NCBI GenBank assembly: GCA_029834535.1
Contig: JAQMWT010000402.1
Coordinates: 1 to 64,000 of the forward strand
Length of the DNA stretch: 64,000 nt
DNA from: Chrysophaeum taylorii
Taxonomy: Eukaryota > Sar > Pelagophyceae > Pelagomonadales > Pelagomonadaceae
Direction of reading: 5' to 3'
A program made the translations under genes and the position numbers. Below, in pieces: positions 1-11,122 of this stretch. Within the stretch, counting starts at the first letter, position 1; each line of letters starts with the position of its first letter. The notes under the pieces are model-generated. The model was not told where the DNA came from. It was given only the letters and a program-made list of their open reading frames with translations, and did not search any database.

Positions 1-600
1 TCCTCGGGTTGCCGATCGACAGAGAGCCACGTAGAGCTGGACGTGCAGAAGACGGGCTTGGGAAAGAGGACGCCGACCTCGCGGGCGTCTGGCCCTGGCT
101 CTTGTTGATCGTTTGGCGTCGGCGGGCCTTAAGGCATACAGGTTGGAGGAGCCTCGGTGACAACGACACGATCGATCATGTATCTGGTACCGTTGCAGTG
201 GCCGTGCGACGGGTCGAGGTTGCGAAGACTTTAAGCTCGCGATCAAAGTCAGCATGCCGTTGGTTGTCAGGGAGTTGAAAACTCGACTGTAAAGAGCGAG
301 GCGTCGTCTTCCGACCCAACCTAGTCGGCCGAAAAGAACTCCGACGCCTCGTCTCCGGGAAAAAAAGGCCGCGGTCATGCGCGCGTTGTCAGCATCGACA
401 ACATCGTTTCGACGGGGCGTGAGAATGGCGCGCTGAAAGAGCCGCCGCGGGTCGTGGAAACTGTCTGCGAGGTCGCCGTAGACGGCTTGGAGGATCACTG
501 TCTGGCTCGCGCGCCTACCTGATCTTACTCTCGCGTCCCTCTACCTGATCCTTACTCGTCGCGCCAACCTGATCCTTACCCGAAGATACCCTAATCGAGG
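1..600 (-). mobile_element. Helitron-type PIF1 helicase relic, copy A
   Basis: Read on the minus strand, three frames carry the C-terminal motifs of the PIF1-like helicase of Helitron rolling-circle transposons. From high to low coordinate these are a RAILTPRRNDVVDADNAR segment, an NSLT segment, LRNLDPSHGHCNGTRYMI, and the start of the INKSQGQT region. The order and spacing match the family. Frame changes break the reading frame, so this is a dead fragment, and its 3' end lies off the left edge of the window. The same block recurs near 9.99-10.56 kb and 16.94-17.53 kb. That it derives from a Helitron rather than a cellular PIF1 helicase is inferred from its multicopy nature. Confidence 0.75.
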
Positions 601-695
601 GACAAACCAAAAGACAAACAGACAGACAGACAGACAGCACAGACAAACAGACAAGGTGATCTTATATTAGTAGGTCGGATAAGAAAGCTCAAAAC
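601..695 (+). repeat. ACAG-type microsatellite with ATTAGTAG tail
   Basis: A run of GACAAACAGACAGACAG-type repeats is followed by TTATATTAGTAGGTCGGATAAG. Similar microsatellites followed by ATTAGTAGTTAG occur at about 10,605, 17,570 and 54,180. The GTCGGATAAG at 676-685 is matched, inverted, near 5,330-5,345 on the other side of the transposon gene. Confidence 0.6.
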
Positions 696-808
696 TAGGC
701 CCTAGCCTACATTTCGAACACCAAACGAGAAACCCTCATTCAAAAGTGGATTGTCTCAGGCTATGTTTCAAACATAGCCTGCAAAATCACAAAATCGGCG
801 TTCCGCCC

Positions 809-3800
809 ATGGAATCGGCCGAAACGAGCAAAGAGTCGGCCCCGGGTCCTTCTGTAACCCCTGTGGACCCTTCGGTCCCGGCTGAGTTGACGAAAGTGTC
901 GAAAAAACCCGCTGCCAAACGTCAACGGCGAAAAAACCTCTTGAGGGGAGAGTGCGTGTGCTGCGTAGCGAGGCTCGACGCCGACGAGACGGCCAGGGGC
1001 CAGCCGCTCGACCTGGAGCGACTCCTGAATATCGAGGGCGAGCTGCCCGACAAGTTCTACGTGTGCTCGAAAATGTGCCGGGACGACTTCACCCCGAGCA
1101 AGCTACACACGACGAAGGGCGCGAAGGCCGTTCTCGCCCGGATCTCCGCGTCGCTAACTAGGACTCTCAAGACAACCATCCGCAGCGGGGACGAGGTCCT
1201 CATCGAGCACGACTTCTCGGCGGGGCACAACATCCAGGGCGGCAACGGCGTTGTCCTGGGCCTAATCTACAACAACACTGTGTGTCGGGTCGAGTCATAC
1301 GACGTGAAAACGATTCAGCAGGGAGAGATCCGCGTCCCGTTCTCCCACGTCAAGGCCAAGCCCGACAAGGAGAACGACACCCCCCCGATTCGGCGACTAC
1401 CACCCGGACGGCCAGCGCGTCCGACGCTTGGATCGAGTGGGTCATCGGTTATCTCCACACTGTCGTCGTCGTCGGACTCGAATGTGCGGATCTCGGAGCT
1501 CGAGAAGGAGGTGTCGAAACTCCGGAGCACGGTCGACAAGCTCACGGCGGCCAAGACGGCTCAGCACTCTCGCTCTGTCACCGCCGAACGCGAGACGAAA
1601 GAAGCCCACGCCGACGCCTTCGCCGCGGAAATGGCGGCCGCCAAGGCAGACGCGGCGCGTCTCGAGGCCAAGTGGAAGTACGAGGACGAGGTCCGGGATG
1701 CCGCACGTCGGGAGGCACGGCTCCAGGTCCGCATCGAACGCCACCAGGCCTCCAATGAGAAGCAGCGCGACCGCGATGCCGCGAGGCTGCAGCGAGCCAT
1801 CGACGAGCTCAACGCGACCAAGGCCCAGTCGAACGAGGCGGCGAGACAGGCTGCGGCGGCGGCCGAGTTTCGGGAGAGGAACCGACTGAAGAAATCGGAC
1901 CCTCGGGCCATGCGACAACTCAAGAACAATTACGCCGCCCTCAACCAGGAAGCGAAGCAAATGGAGATAAAGCTCGCGGCTGCCGAGGACCGCGTCCAGG
2001 CCCGGGAGGAGGAGATCGAGCGGCTGCGGGAGCGGGTCGCGGTCCTCGAGAAGCAGAACGCCGAAGTGTGGGTACCGCGGAAGCCGTCCGGCAAGGGATC
2101 CGGCAAGGGCACTCCGTGGGACTCGAAGCTCAGGGTGCTGTGTATGAAACTGCTCGCCTCGCGGGTTGCGCCTGCGGAAATCCCCGAGGTCCTGGTCTCG
2201 GTCGTCGAGGCGGTCGTTGGCCCGGAGCGAGTGCGCGACATGGAGCTCCCGTCCGCACGCTTCATTCGCGACCTGCGCTCCGAGATGGGTGTCCTTCACG
2301 AGGCCGCCGTCGCCCTCGCCGTGGGATACGGTGACGTCGTCGACGCGGCGACGGACGCGTCGCCGCTCGACGGCAAGGAGATCGCGACTACCCAACTTCG
2401 CGTCACACGCGGCGGCGTGACGGAGAACTGGACGCTGGGCGCGAGCGAGATCTCCGACCAGAGCGCGCCTGGCGAGGCCAAGGCGATCAACGATCGGTTT
2501 GGTGACCTGAATCGAGCGCTCCAGCTCGTTAATCAAGTTTACCAGGAGCTCTACGGAGCCGACGCTGCTGCGGAGGCGCTCCCGGCCGCCGGCAGCGCCG
2601 GCGTGCAGAATCTCGCCGGCCGGGCCATCGTTACCGACAACGCCTCCGCCGCCATCGCATCGGTCCGCGAGCTCCAGGAGCATGTCCTCGCGGCGGTGCA
2701 GAAGGAGATCGGGGAAGAGCTGTGGAATTTGATGACGCAAGACGAGCGCGACGCGAAGACTCGTGTCTTTCACGGGAACTGCCAGCGACATCTCGGTACG
2801 TCGTGCCGTCCCACCAGCAATTTGTTGAGCAGGCAACACATGGCTCGACGGCGGCGCCGCCGAGGAGGCCAAGATGCTCGACACGCTGCTGAAGGATAGC
2901 ATCGAGAGCTCGGAGGCGAAGCACCTGCGCCTCACCGGCGAGTTGAACAAGGTCATTCATGCCTTGTCCAAGTGTATCGGCGAGGGCGTGGATCGCTACG
3001 GGAAGGGCTTCGGGACCCCTCTCCGGGCATTCCTCGAGGAGAAGCACCCGTCGGAGCTCTACCTCACGCTCGGCCGCACGGACAAGGGGACGCGGCAGGA
3101 CGCGTGCACCAACGCGGCCTGGGTCATCTTCCACAACCTCCCGTTTCTCGTCGAGTTCCTCGAGAACGCGAGCTACGCGCCGCAGAACATCCTCAGGAAC
3201 AACCTCTTCTCGACCTTGTCCTCGCAGGAGGTCGCCGGAGCCATTCGAGCCCGAGCGATCATCGACGACAAGCTCACGGTGCCTTTCCGATTTTTCGCCG
3301 CATCGGACGCCCTCGAGGGTTGGTCGGTTCTCGACATGGCGGGCGTTCTCGAGCGAGTGCATGCCTTCTTCCAAGTCTGCCAGGATAATCCACAACTCGT
3401 TGCGACCGCCGGTTACGAGGCCTTCGACACTGAGATCGCCACCTACGCCCAGTTCCTCGAGACGCGGGCCGGGTCGGCGAAGCTGTCCGTCGACGGCCAG
3501 TCCACGATCCGCGACGTCGCGGCCGTTCGGGCGCGGCTCTACGCTCCGACTGACACCAATGATCCAGAGGCCAAGACCATGCTCGACGCGCTCCGGGCCT
3601 GGGGCCGCGGCATGCGCCGCACGTTCGAGGGGGGGCAGTCTATGCGCTACGTCGGCGACGGCGACCTCGCGGCGGTCAACCAGACGTCGGAGCTCCGGAG
3701 GGCCTTCGACGGCGCGCGGCGGAACTCGAACGAGGTCGAAGGCGAGTTTGGCGTATTGAAGTATTACAACGCCTCCTACGTCAACATGAGCGTCGTGAAC

Positions 3801-4966
3801 TGCGTCGGGGTCGTCGCGTGCCAACGGGACCACATGTTCGACCGGGCCGCCACGAGTTTTACGACCAAGCGCCGGCGACGCGTCGCCGACGAGGTCGCTG
3901 GTCGAACGACGACGAAGGCTCGAATGCGCGATCGAGTTGGTGGAGGACGTCTCGCCACGCTCGGCGACGACTTTCGAGGAGTGTTGATGGAGGCGGCTCG
4001 TCGTGGTCGGCAGAACCACAAGGAGCAGGCTGCCGCGCGCGCGGAGGCGGCGAAGGAGCACCATCGCCGTCGCGCCGCCGCGTTCGTCGAGAAGGCCCTC
4101 GAGCGCCAGGTGAACGACTACGCCAAGGCCCAGGAGGCCATGAAAGTCAAGCCTGTCGTCGACGAGCAGGCCCTCGTCGGGAGGACCCTGCTCTCGACGG
4201 TCAAGAAGCGACTTGATGCGGCACTTAAGCAGATCTCGAGCGACGCTGCGCGGTCGAAGGTCCTCAAGGAGAACATCGACAGGTACACGTCGTCGGCATG
4301 GGCATGGGCGACCTCAAACCCAAGTCCTACACCTCGGGCAAGGACCCGACGATCGGCTCGGCCGGTTCCAAGGCCAACATCGAATTCCTCACCGCGCACC
4401 TCGAGTACGTCTACGAGCAGATCAAGACCAACTCCCGCGAGTTGGTCGCCGAGGCGGTAGTCCCGGGCGAGCGCCGACGGCAGCTGCCAGTGCTCGGGAC
4501 CGCGACGGCCCAGCGTCTCGAACTCGACGCGAGGCGGCACTTGAGCGTTGACGAGCTCAAGGCCAAGGTTGAGGAGTGCCGCGCCTTTCGCCATCCGAGG
4601 AAGCGGACGCGGACAACGAGTGGCCGCTCGAAGCTACCGACGATTGACGTGGCGTTGGTCGGGTCACGCGTCGAGGTTCTCTGGGAGTTGTCGGGGCACC
4701 CGGGCTGCTACTGGATGCCCGGCACCATCGAGGCGGTATCCGACGAGAACTCCAAGGACGGTCGCAAGAAACTCGGGCTGGGTTGGATCTTCGTTTCCTA
4801 TGACGACGGTTTCAGCGGGTGGCTCCTCGCGAACCGCCCCACCTTCTTCAACGGCTCCAAGCCGGCTTCCTGGCGCTTCGTGTCCGAGGACAACGAATAC
4901 GACGACGACGACGACGAGGAGGAGGAGGAGGACGCGATGGACGTCGACGACGACGACTACGCATAG
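809..4966 (+). CDS. Putative DDE/RNase H-like transposase with zinc-binding, coiled-coil and Tudor-like regions
   Basis: This gene encodes about 1,370 residues. The start is ATG 809, in the context cccATGg; the frame extends upstream only through a GTG. Domains in order: a basic stretch, a Cys-rich segment (CVCC near residue 50, CSKMC near 87), an SH3/Tudor-like segment near 125-185 and a long coiled coil near 230-430. A possible catalytic core follows: Asp in ATDASPLDG near 514, Asp in IVTDNASAA near 610, a C-x2-H within HGNCQRHLG near 655-663, and Glu in NEVEGEFG near 965. C-x2-H after the second Asp is known from hAT, MuDR and P-type transposases. The C-terminus is Tudor/agenet-like (SRVEVLWELSGHPGCYWMPG) with an acidic DDDDDEEEEED tail. 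Removing a 37-bp GT-AG intron joins the first two frames. A second frame change near 4,283-4,298 is not explained by an intron I can see and may be a one-base indel. The family is not recognised, and transposase function is inferred. Confidence 0.65.
2796..2832 (+). other. 37-bp GT-AG intron in the transposase gene
   Basis: It begins GTACGT and ends TTGAGCAG. Its removal moves the reading frame from that of 809-2795 to that used from 2833 onward. The join falls inside the C-x2-H segment, reading HLG then NTWLDGG, which gives a continuous protein. It is inferred from the frame alone. Confidence 0.65.
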
Positions 4967-5324
4967 CTGCGTTCGCGGGCCCCGACGCCGGTCTCCCGAG
5001 GACGCCCGGAAAGACGAGGACACTAGAACTGGCCCCAGCGAACAAAAGGCGCCGTCTTAACGCCCACACGACCCTCATTGGGCCTACGGACATTCCCGAT
5101 GCGCCGGTTGTTCTATATTTGGAGCCGATGGCGTCGTGCAGAGTAGAGCCACCTAGGCCCCCGCCTCCACCGAGGCGCCAAAATACCTCACTCCCAAGTA
5201 GATTCGCCAAATCGGCAGCTATGGACTTCGTTCAAAGATAAAATCGGCACCATTTTGGGTCAACTTGGCGACGGACAAAAAAGCCCGCCAATCCTTGGGG
5301 ATTTTCGGCCCCGGCGCGGGACCC
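4967..5324. other. Non-coding stretch after the transposase gene
   Basis: I see no gene here. The sequence is moderately GC-rich and probably belongs to the 3' untranslated or subterminal part of the transposon. Confidence 0.4.
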
Positions 5325-5590
5325 CCGAGTTCCTTATCCGACCCTAACTTACTTACTGGGGTAAGAGATTGGGACTAGGTGGTGGGTGCACTTAGTAGTG
5401 ACCAGGTGAACTTACTGAGACCAAGTGTGAACTTACGGGGGTTTTAGAGCAAACTCAAAGCTTAGCGGCGTGTGCGGCGGCTACACAAAGCAGCTTAGAT
5501 TGGCGGGGGTGAGAGCGACTTCCTCCCTCCCTCCCTCCCTCCCTCCCTCCCTCCCTCCTTCGCAGGTGAACTTAGTAGCTTGAACTTCGT
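5325..5590 (+). repeat. Inverted Helitron-like tail with CCCT microsatellite
   Basis: The reverse complement of this stretch matches the tails at 9,636-9,960 and 16,585-16,925. Shared pieces are CCTAGTCCCAATCTC, CGCCAATCTAAGCTGCTTTG, GAGTTTRCTCTAAAA and several GTAAGTTCACCTGG repeats. Here the tail faces the opposite way from the helicase relic at 1-600, so the two could act as inverted ends around the transposase gene. A (CCCT)n run lies at about 5,522-5,558. The tail stops just short of the anoctamin stop codon. Confidence 0.65.
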
Positions 5591-5595
5591 ATTAT

Positions 5596-7683
5596 CTAAT
5601 AATCGTGGAGTTCGGGGAACAACTTAGAGCGCTTGGAGAGGACGAATTGCTGGCGGTCGAGCTGGAGTTTGACATCGTAGGGGAGGCCTTTGTAGGAGCC
5701 CCGGAAGAAGAAGATGGCGAGGGCGTAGAGGGAGAGGGTGGACTTGACGAAGAGCGGGAAGCGGTCATCGATTTTGGGGAAGTAGTGGGCGGACTTGAGG
5801 AAGCAGACGAGGGCGGCGTTGTTGACGATGGCGCAGTAGGAGAGGACGAGGCAGGCGTAGGTGTAGGTGTGGATCGAGGTCTGGTTCGTGGGGATAGGAC
5901 GGCGCTTGGAGAGGCGCTTGACCGCGTCGATTTTGGCTTCGAGGAGATTGTTGAGGAGAGCGAAGAGGGGCGCCAAGGGAAAGCAGACGAAGAACAAGGT
6001 GCAGTAGCCGAACTGGATGCAGAGCTCCAAGTAGTCGTCGAGGATGTCGATGCGGGGGCTTTCGGCGAGCGAGAATTGGTCGTTGGCGCGGGACACGACG
6101 TCTTTGGAGACGGCTTTGGCCTTCATCTTGCGGAACTTGAGCCACGCGGGAGCGACCTCCATGCAGTTGCCGACGGTGAGCTGGACCAGGAAAAACACCA
6201 TGGTCGAGTGGCCGGCGTCTTTGAAACAGTCATCAAAGCTGCACGTTTCGAAGCGGGATTTCAGGTAGGCCGTGTAGACCAGAGCCGAGTACGAATTGAC
6301 GACGCGAAAGACGAAAACGTAATCGAAGACTGCGGCTTCGTAGTCGGCGTCGTACTTGTGATTCTCGGCTTCGGCGCAGCGCGTCGCTATGCCGAGAGAG
6401 GCGTTGTTGAGAAAAAATACGAAGACGGCGTTCACGATGGTGGAGGGGAGCGCGGGAAGGCCGGCGGATACGAGGCGGAGCCTCAAGAATTTGCAGAAGA
6501 CGATGTTGGCCAACGCGACGAGCAAACCCGCGGCAACGATGGACTGCGAAAGGCGTTGCTTCGAGGCGCGCGAGGCCTCGGGGAAGTATGGCTCTGATTT
6601 TGATCCGGTGACGGGGTCGAGGGCGCCGGGGAGGCCGACAAAATTAGGGCGCGGCTGCGCGTCCCTCGAGCTCGCCGAGAGCATCCCCCACCGCAACGCG
6701 AGCCTCGACTCGCGGTCGTTCCAGGAGTGGAGCATCGCAAAGCACCACAACACCCCAAAACTCCCCGTCACGAGGGTCGCGGTTGTCGCGTCGACGTCGT
6801 AGTGACGGCCGAGATGCAAAGCGACGCCGCCGACCGCGAGATACCGCAGCCAACGCGAGTAATGAGACAAAAACGAGAAATAAAAAGCGACCGACACGCC
6901 GAAATAAGCGTAAATATCCTTTTGCACGAACCGTTCGTACCGCCGCGACCAGATCCGGTGCTCGGTCTGGATCCCTTTCAGCAGATCCTCTCGCTCTTCG
7001 TCCTCGTGGAGCGCGTAGGCCGAAGAGACGTTCCCGTCAACCGTAAGAGACCCGAGTCCCGTCCACAATTTTCTCCCAGATGACGCCGTCGTGCGTTCCC
7101 AGTGCTCTTTAATGTGTTCGTCGTCGAGGATCGTCTTCATCACGCACCTCGACGTCAGCATCAGGAGGGTTAACTTGGTGAGCGGCGGCCGCGCGAGCGC
7201 CGACTCAATTTCCGGCGTATACGGCGCGTGCAAAAAATTGTACGGGTTCTTCGCGCCCTTGTCGTCGATCTCGTCGTACCCGAGCAAAGCCTCGATCACC
7301 GCCATCTTACCCCCTTGCCCCAACGATTCCCCGGTTTCTTTGCGTCCTTGAAAATACGTTCCCGCCTTCCGAGCGCGCGCCGCCAGCGCGTGCTTGTCGA
7401 TCAGCACTTGATACCCGTCCGCCAGCCGCCGCGCCGTCTTCAAAGGACACCGCACCAGCACGATCGTGTGATCCTCAAAGTGGTCCACGGCCGTCTCCAA
7501 CCCCGCACCCTGAAGCGCCTCGGTGATCAACGCGCTCAGCGGCATCAACGTCTCCCCCTCCTCCTTCGCCTCCTTGTGCTGCCTCCCCTCCATGATCGAC
7601 CCGGCCTTGAGCTGCTGGATCAAGTTCGGGCCCTTCCTGTGGTCCGGCACCACCAAAGCAAAGCTATACTCGGGCGCCTCCAT
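5596..7683 (-). CDS. Anoctamin/TMEM16-family membrane protein
   Basis: This is an intact single-exon gene of 695 residues starting at ATG 7683. Anoctamins are multi-pass membrane proteins acting as calcium-activated anion channels or lipid scramblases. Family signatures in order are YFGVSVAFYFSFLSHYSRWL, SWNDRESRLALRWG, YDADYEAAVFDYVFVFRVVN, LTVGNCMEVAP and the conserved block QFGYCTLFFVCFPLAPLFAL followed by LLEAKIDA. About eight to ten hydrophobic segments fill residues 250-680. The cytosolic N-terminus of about 240 residues is shorter than in animal anoctamins. The acidic residues near NNLLEAKID are where the family's calcium-site helix lies, but I cannot assign every calcium ligand. Channel versus scramblase activity cannot be told from sequence. 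The gene is bounded on the 3' side by transposon tail sequence. Confidence 0.9.
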   Translation of the reverse strand: MEAPEYSFALVVPDHRKGPNLIQQLKAGSIMEGRQHKEAKEEGETLMPLSALITEALQGAGLETAVDHFEDHTIVLVRCPLKTARRLADGYQVLIDKHALAARARKAGTYFQGRKETGESLGQGGKMAVIEALLGYDEIDDKGAKNPYNFLHAPYTPEIESALARPPLTKLTLLMLTSRCVMKTILDDEHIKEHWERTTASSGRKLWTGLGSLTVDGNVSSAYALHEDEEREDLLKGIQTEHRIWSRRYERFVQKDIYAYFGVSVAFYFSFLSHYSRWLRYLAVGGVALHLGRHYDVDATTATLVTGSFGVLWCFAMLHSWNDRESRLALRWGMLSASSRDAQPRPNFVGLPGALDPVTGSKSEPYFPEASRASKQRLSQSIVAAGLLVALANIVFCKFLRLRLVSAGLPALPSTIVNAVFVFFLNNASLGIATRCAEAENHKYDADYEAAVFDYVFVFRVVNSYSALVYTAYLKSRFETCSFDDCFKDAGHSTMVFFLVQLTVGNCMEVAPAWLKFRKMKAKAVSKDVVSRANDQFSLAESPRIDILDDYLELCIQFGYCTLFFVCFPLAPLFALLNNLLEAKIDAVKRLSKRRPIPTNQTSIHTYTYACLVLSYCAIVNNAALVCFLKSAHYFPKIDDRFPLFVKSTLSLYALAIFFFRGSYKGLPYDVKLQLDRQQFVLSKRSKLFPELHDY

Positions 7684-9635
7684 CCTTCTTCTCTATCTAG
7701 GGGACAGGACACCAGCGATACCTTTCTCTACCATTCAAATTCGAACTCAATCAACCCCGGGGATATTTACAATACAATACATCACGTCCGTCTCCCCCCC
7801 AATTTACGAATCTATCTTTTCTTCACCATGATTAAATTGAATTGAATTGAATTGAATCGAGCGACACCCAGCAGGAAAGGCGGGGGGGGCGAAGAGAGGA
7901 CTGGCCTGCTGCCGCCAAACGAAGACCAAGTGCGACGTCCTGCTGGCGCAGGTTTTGGCACGCCTCACACTCCAAAGGCGCCGAAGACGCGGAGAGCGGC
8001 AGATAGCGAGCCGTCTTTCGTTTGAGGACGGCAGACCACGAGCCTCTAGCCGTCCGAGCGCCGCTAGAAAAAAAAAAAAAACGGAATAGCGGCCGCAGGA
8101 TGGTCGACTGCTCGGGTGTGCGAGGAATAGTGGACGGCGCGCCACGCCGTGCAATCGTCGGACGCCAGCGTCGAAGCCCACGCGCTTCTCAGCGAGCGAC
8201 GAAGAAGTCGACGCGCGCGGCGAGGCACCCAGGTCACGTCGAAGGATGAGGCGAACGGAAATAAACCTTCCCGATGATCTTTTCGAAGATCTCTAGCAAG
8301 CGCACGCGGGCGACAACTAGCGATTTTTTCCGAGCACGACGTCCGTGTGCAAAACGGTGGAGTTACCAGAAGCAGCGGGCTCGCGGCGGCGCCGTCTCTC
8401 TCGCTCGACGCCTTAATGGAATTCGAGACATCTATATCGACAGCGCCGCGCCAAACAAGCCGTCAAAACACTTCTGGCAAGGGATACTCGTGAGGCAGTC
8501 AATACGAGATGTTGCGCGCACTCGAACTCGTCGCCAAGGTCGAGAAGTTTTTCTACCGAAGAGTGTTTCAAAGTGCGAACAAACGCTTGCCGTACCCAAT
8601 TTGCCTACGTCTGGTGCCGTCTTCCAAGACCGCGAAGGTCGCATCTCGGCTGCAATCAAAAGGCGACGAACGCCTCTACTGTGTGTAGAAAGACGGCATA
8701 GGCCACTCTCGCCGCAGGAACAAAGGTCAACTATTGGGATTTGTTTCTTTCGGGACGAAGGAACGCGACCAAGATCAAACAAGAGTACAGGTGTAGTTTT
8801 TTAGGACCGCCTGCTCCAGAAGAAGAAGAAGAAGAAGAAGAAGAAGAAGAAGAAGAAGACCGAGGCAGCCGCAGGAAGCGCCTCCGACCGACGGAGAGCT
8901 CGATACAGACGCTCCCTTGGTTGAAATCACTGCTCTCCGCGCGGCACTTTGACCACATCCATCGAGGGTACGCGATTGGCAGGCAACAGACCCCGAGGGT
9001 CTGAGGCTCAACAATACTATCCAGATGAGCACCACGCGCGGCCGGCGGGCCCTAAGGCTCGCATCTTATTAAGAACAAGGCGAGCTTGGATATACAACGT
9101 CAGAAAATAAAATAAAATAAAATAAGATGAAATGAAATGAAAAGACCCGGGTGTGTGTCGACATTCCAATTGTAGTGGTTTTCTCAGATACCCGCCCCTC
9201 CTGGCCGGACCAGGGGCCTCAACAACCCTTTCCCCCAACCCGAACCGCGGGTGAAACCACCACACGCCCGATCTCAGCGCAACCACCTCACGCCATCACG
9301 AAAATCGGACAATCAAAAATGAGGGTAATAATATCAAGAAGACAGCAAGAAAGCAATACAAATGCCCTGGTCGACATTGGGTTCTTCGGTGGAAGCGCAG
9401 GTGAGGATGTCAAGATGACACCCCCCCCCCCATAATTGCAAGGTCGGTCGGTACCAGAGCAACAATCAGGGTAAGTCAGGTGGCAGGCAGGCAAGTGGGG
9501 GAATGGGCGTTACTGCCACACCATCTTAAATGCCGATGGGGATGGTGGGCCAATCAATGAAGCCTACCACCTCATTGTGCAGGTGGCCCCTCCCGTATTT
9601 TACGAGCGCTCTCTTTTATTAAGCGACAAGTGCAG
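7684..9635. other. Gene-poor stretch with simple repeats
   Basis: No gene is supported. Simple repeats include TTGAA-type repeats at 7,833-7,857, a GAA run at 8,818-8,860 and AAATA repeats at 9,104-9,125. The open frames between 8,274 and 8,804 have no recognisable domain and look random. Confidence 0.5.
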
Positions 9636-10560
9636 GCCAGTAAGCTCACCTAGTCCCAATCTCTAACCCCAGTAAGTTCACCTGGTCCCAGTAAGTTTCA
9701 TATAAGTTCACCTGGTCAGGAAGTTCACCTAGCTCACACCCACTTCTTTGAGCTCGTCGCTCTCGCCTCCGCCAATCTAAGCTGCTTTGATCCGCACGCG
9801 CCGCCAACCTTTGAGTTTACTCTAAAAACCCTTTACTCTAAAAACCCCAGTATGTTCACCTGGTCCCAGTTTCACCTGGTCACTCAGTTCACCTAGTCCC
9901 AATCTCAAACCCCAGTAAGTTCACGTGGTCCCAGTAAGTTCACCTATAGTGCGCGTGTAGACGCCGGGAGGGGGCTTATCGGTATTGCGCAGCACGTGTG
10001 GGGTAGGGTGGAGTCGTCGATCCAGAAGAGGATATCCTCGGGGTTGCCGATCGACAGAGAGCCACGTAGAGCTGGACGTGGCAGAAGACGGGCTTGGGAA
10101 AGAGGACGCCGACCTCGCGGGGCGTCTGGCCCTGGCTCTTGTTGATCGTTTGGCGTAGGCCGGCCTTAAGGGATACAGGTTGGAGGAGCCTCGGTGACAA
10201 CGACACGATCGATCATGTATCTGGCACCGTTGCAGTGGGCGTGCGACGGGTCGAGGTTTCGAAGACCTTAAGCTCGCGCTCAAAGTCAGCATCCCGTTGG
10301 TTGTCAGGGAGTTGAAAACTCTACTGTAAAGAGCGAGGCGTCGTCTTCCGACCCAGCCTAGTCAGCCGAAAAGAACTCCGACGCCTCGTCTCCGGGAAAA
10401 AAAGGCCGCGGTCATGCGCGCGTTGTCAGCATCGACAACATCGTTTCGACGGGGCGTGAGAATGGCGCGCTGAAAGAGCCGCCGCGGGTCGTGGAAATAG
10501 TCTGCGAGGTCGCCGTAGACGGCTTGGAGGATCACTGTCTGGCTCTCGCGCCTACCTGAT
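9636..10560 (-). mobile_element. Helitron-type helicase relic with 3' tail, copy B
   Basis: Minus-strand motifs run from 10,560 downward: VILQAVYGDL, FQRAILTPRRND, FNSLTTNGM, NLDPSHAHCNGARYM, TINKSQGQTPREVGV and QLYVALCR. These are the C-terminal motifs of Helitron/PIF1 helicases in order. Stops and frame changes separate them; for example a stop follows the NLDP block near 10,173. Beyond the coding end, 9,636-9,960 holds a tail with repeated GTGAACTTACTGGGACCAGG-like units. Copies A and C are very similar, and copies B and C share the whole tail. I could not fix the exact terminal hairpin or CTRR end. Confidence 0.75.
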
Positions 10561-10599
10561 CCTTACTCTCGCGCCTACCTGATCCTTACCCTAAATCGA

Positions 10600-10650
10600 G
10601 GGACAAACAGACAAACAGACAGACAAACAAACATCTGTCGATTAGTAGTT
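10600..10650 (+). repeat. ACAAAC/ACAGAC microsatellite with ATTAGTAG tail
   Basis: GACAAACAGAC-type repeats are followed by CATCTGTCGATTAGTAGTTA. The same pairing occurs near 17,575-17,627 and after the non-LTR element near 54,180-54,240. Confidence 0.7.
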
Positions 10651-10681
10651 AGGACTCCGCCGCCGAGCCCAACTCCAATTA

Positions 10682-10755
10682 AGTGACAGCACCCACCCAC
10701 ATCCTTCATGCTCCCCACCCCCCCCTCTTAGCAGTCGACATTTAAAGACAGCACC
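10682..10755 (+). mobile_element. 3' end fragment of the non-LTR element
   Basis: It contains CACCCACATCCTTCATGCTC, then CCTCTTAGCAGTCGACATTT and AAAGACA. These match the 3' end of the non-LTR retrotransposon at about 54,115-54,185. It is a short truncated copy beside the Helitron relic and its microsatellite. Confidence 0.7.
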
Positions 10756-10913
10756 AGGTAGTGCCCTTTAGCACTCTCATCGAGGCATCCTAACCACCAC
10801 CACCACCACCTTGATCTAGTTTGGTGAATCGCTGCTTAACAGCCGGTACCAAAGTGAAAACTTCATCATCCTCATGAATATCGATCCCCGACATTCCAGT
10901 CAAAGCGGGTGAG

Positions 10914-10971
10914 CACGCACGCACGCACGCTCGCACGCACGCACGCACGCTCGCACGCACGCACGCACGCT

Positions 10972-11050
<79 letters not shown>

Positions 11051-11091
11051 TCGCACGCACGCTCGCACGCACGCACGCACGCACGCACGCT

Positions 11092-11122
<31 letters not shown>

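Noticed and set aside
1442-2956. 504-codon minus-strand open frame
   Set aside because: It lies opposite the transposase gene and reflects GC-rich codon bias; no domain is seen.
4283-4342. Candidate second intron in the transposase gene (GTACAC to GGCAAG)
   Set aside because: Its length of 60 bp keeps the original frame, while a frame change is needed; nearby AG sites also give the wrong phase.
8274-8804. 176-codon plus-strand open frame
   Set aside because: It starts with ATG but its composition is random-like (Arg/Ser-rich), it is flanked by repeats and no domain is seen.
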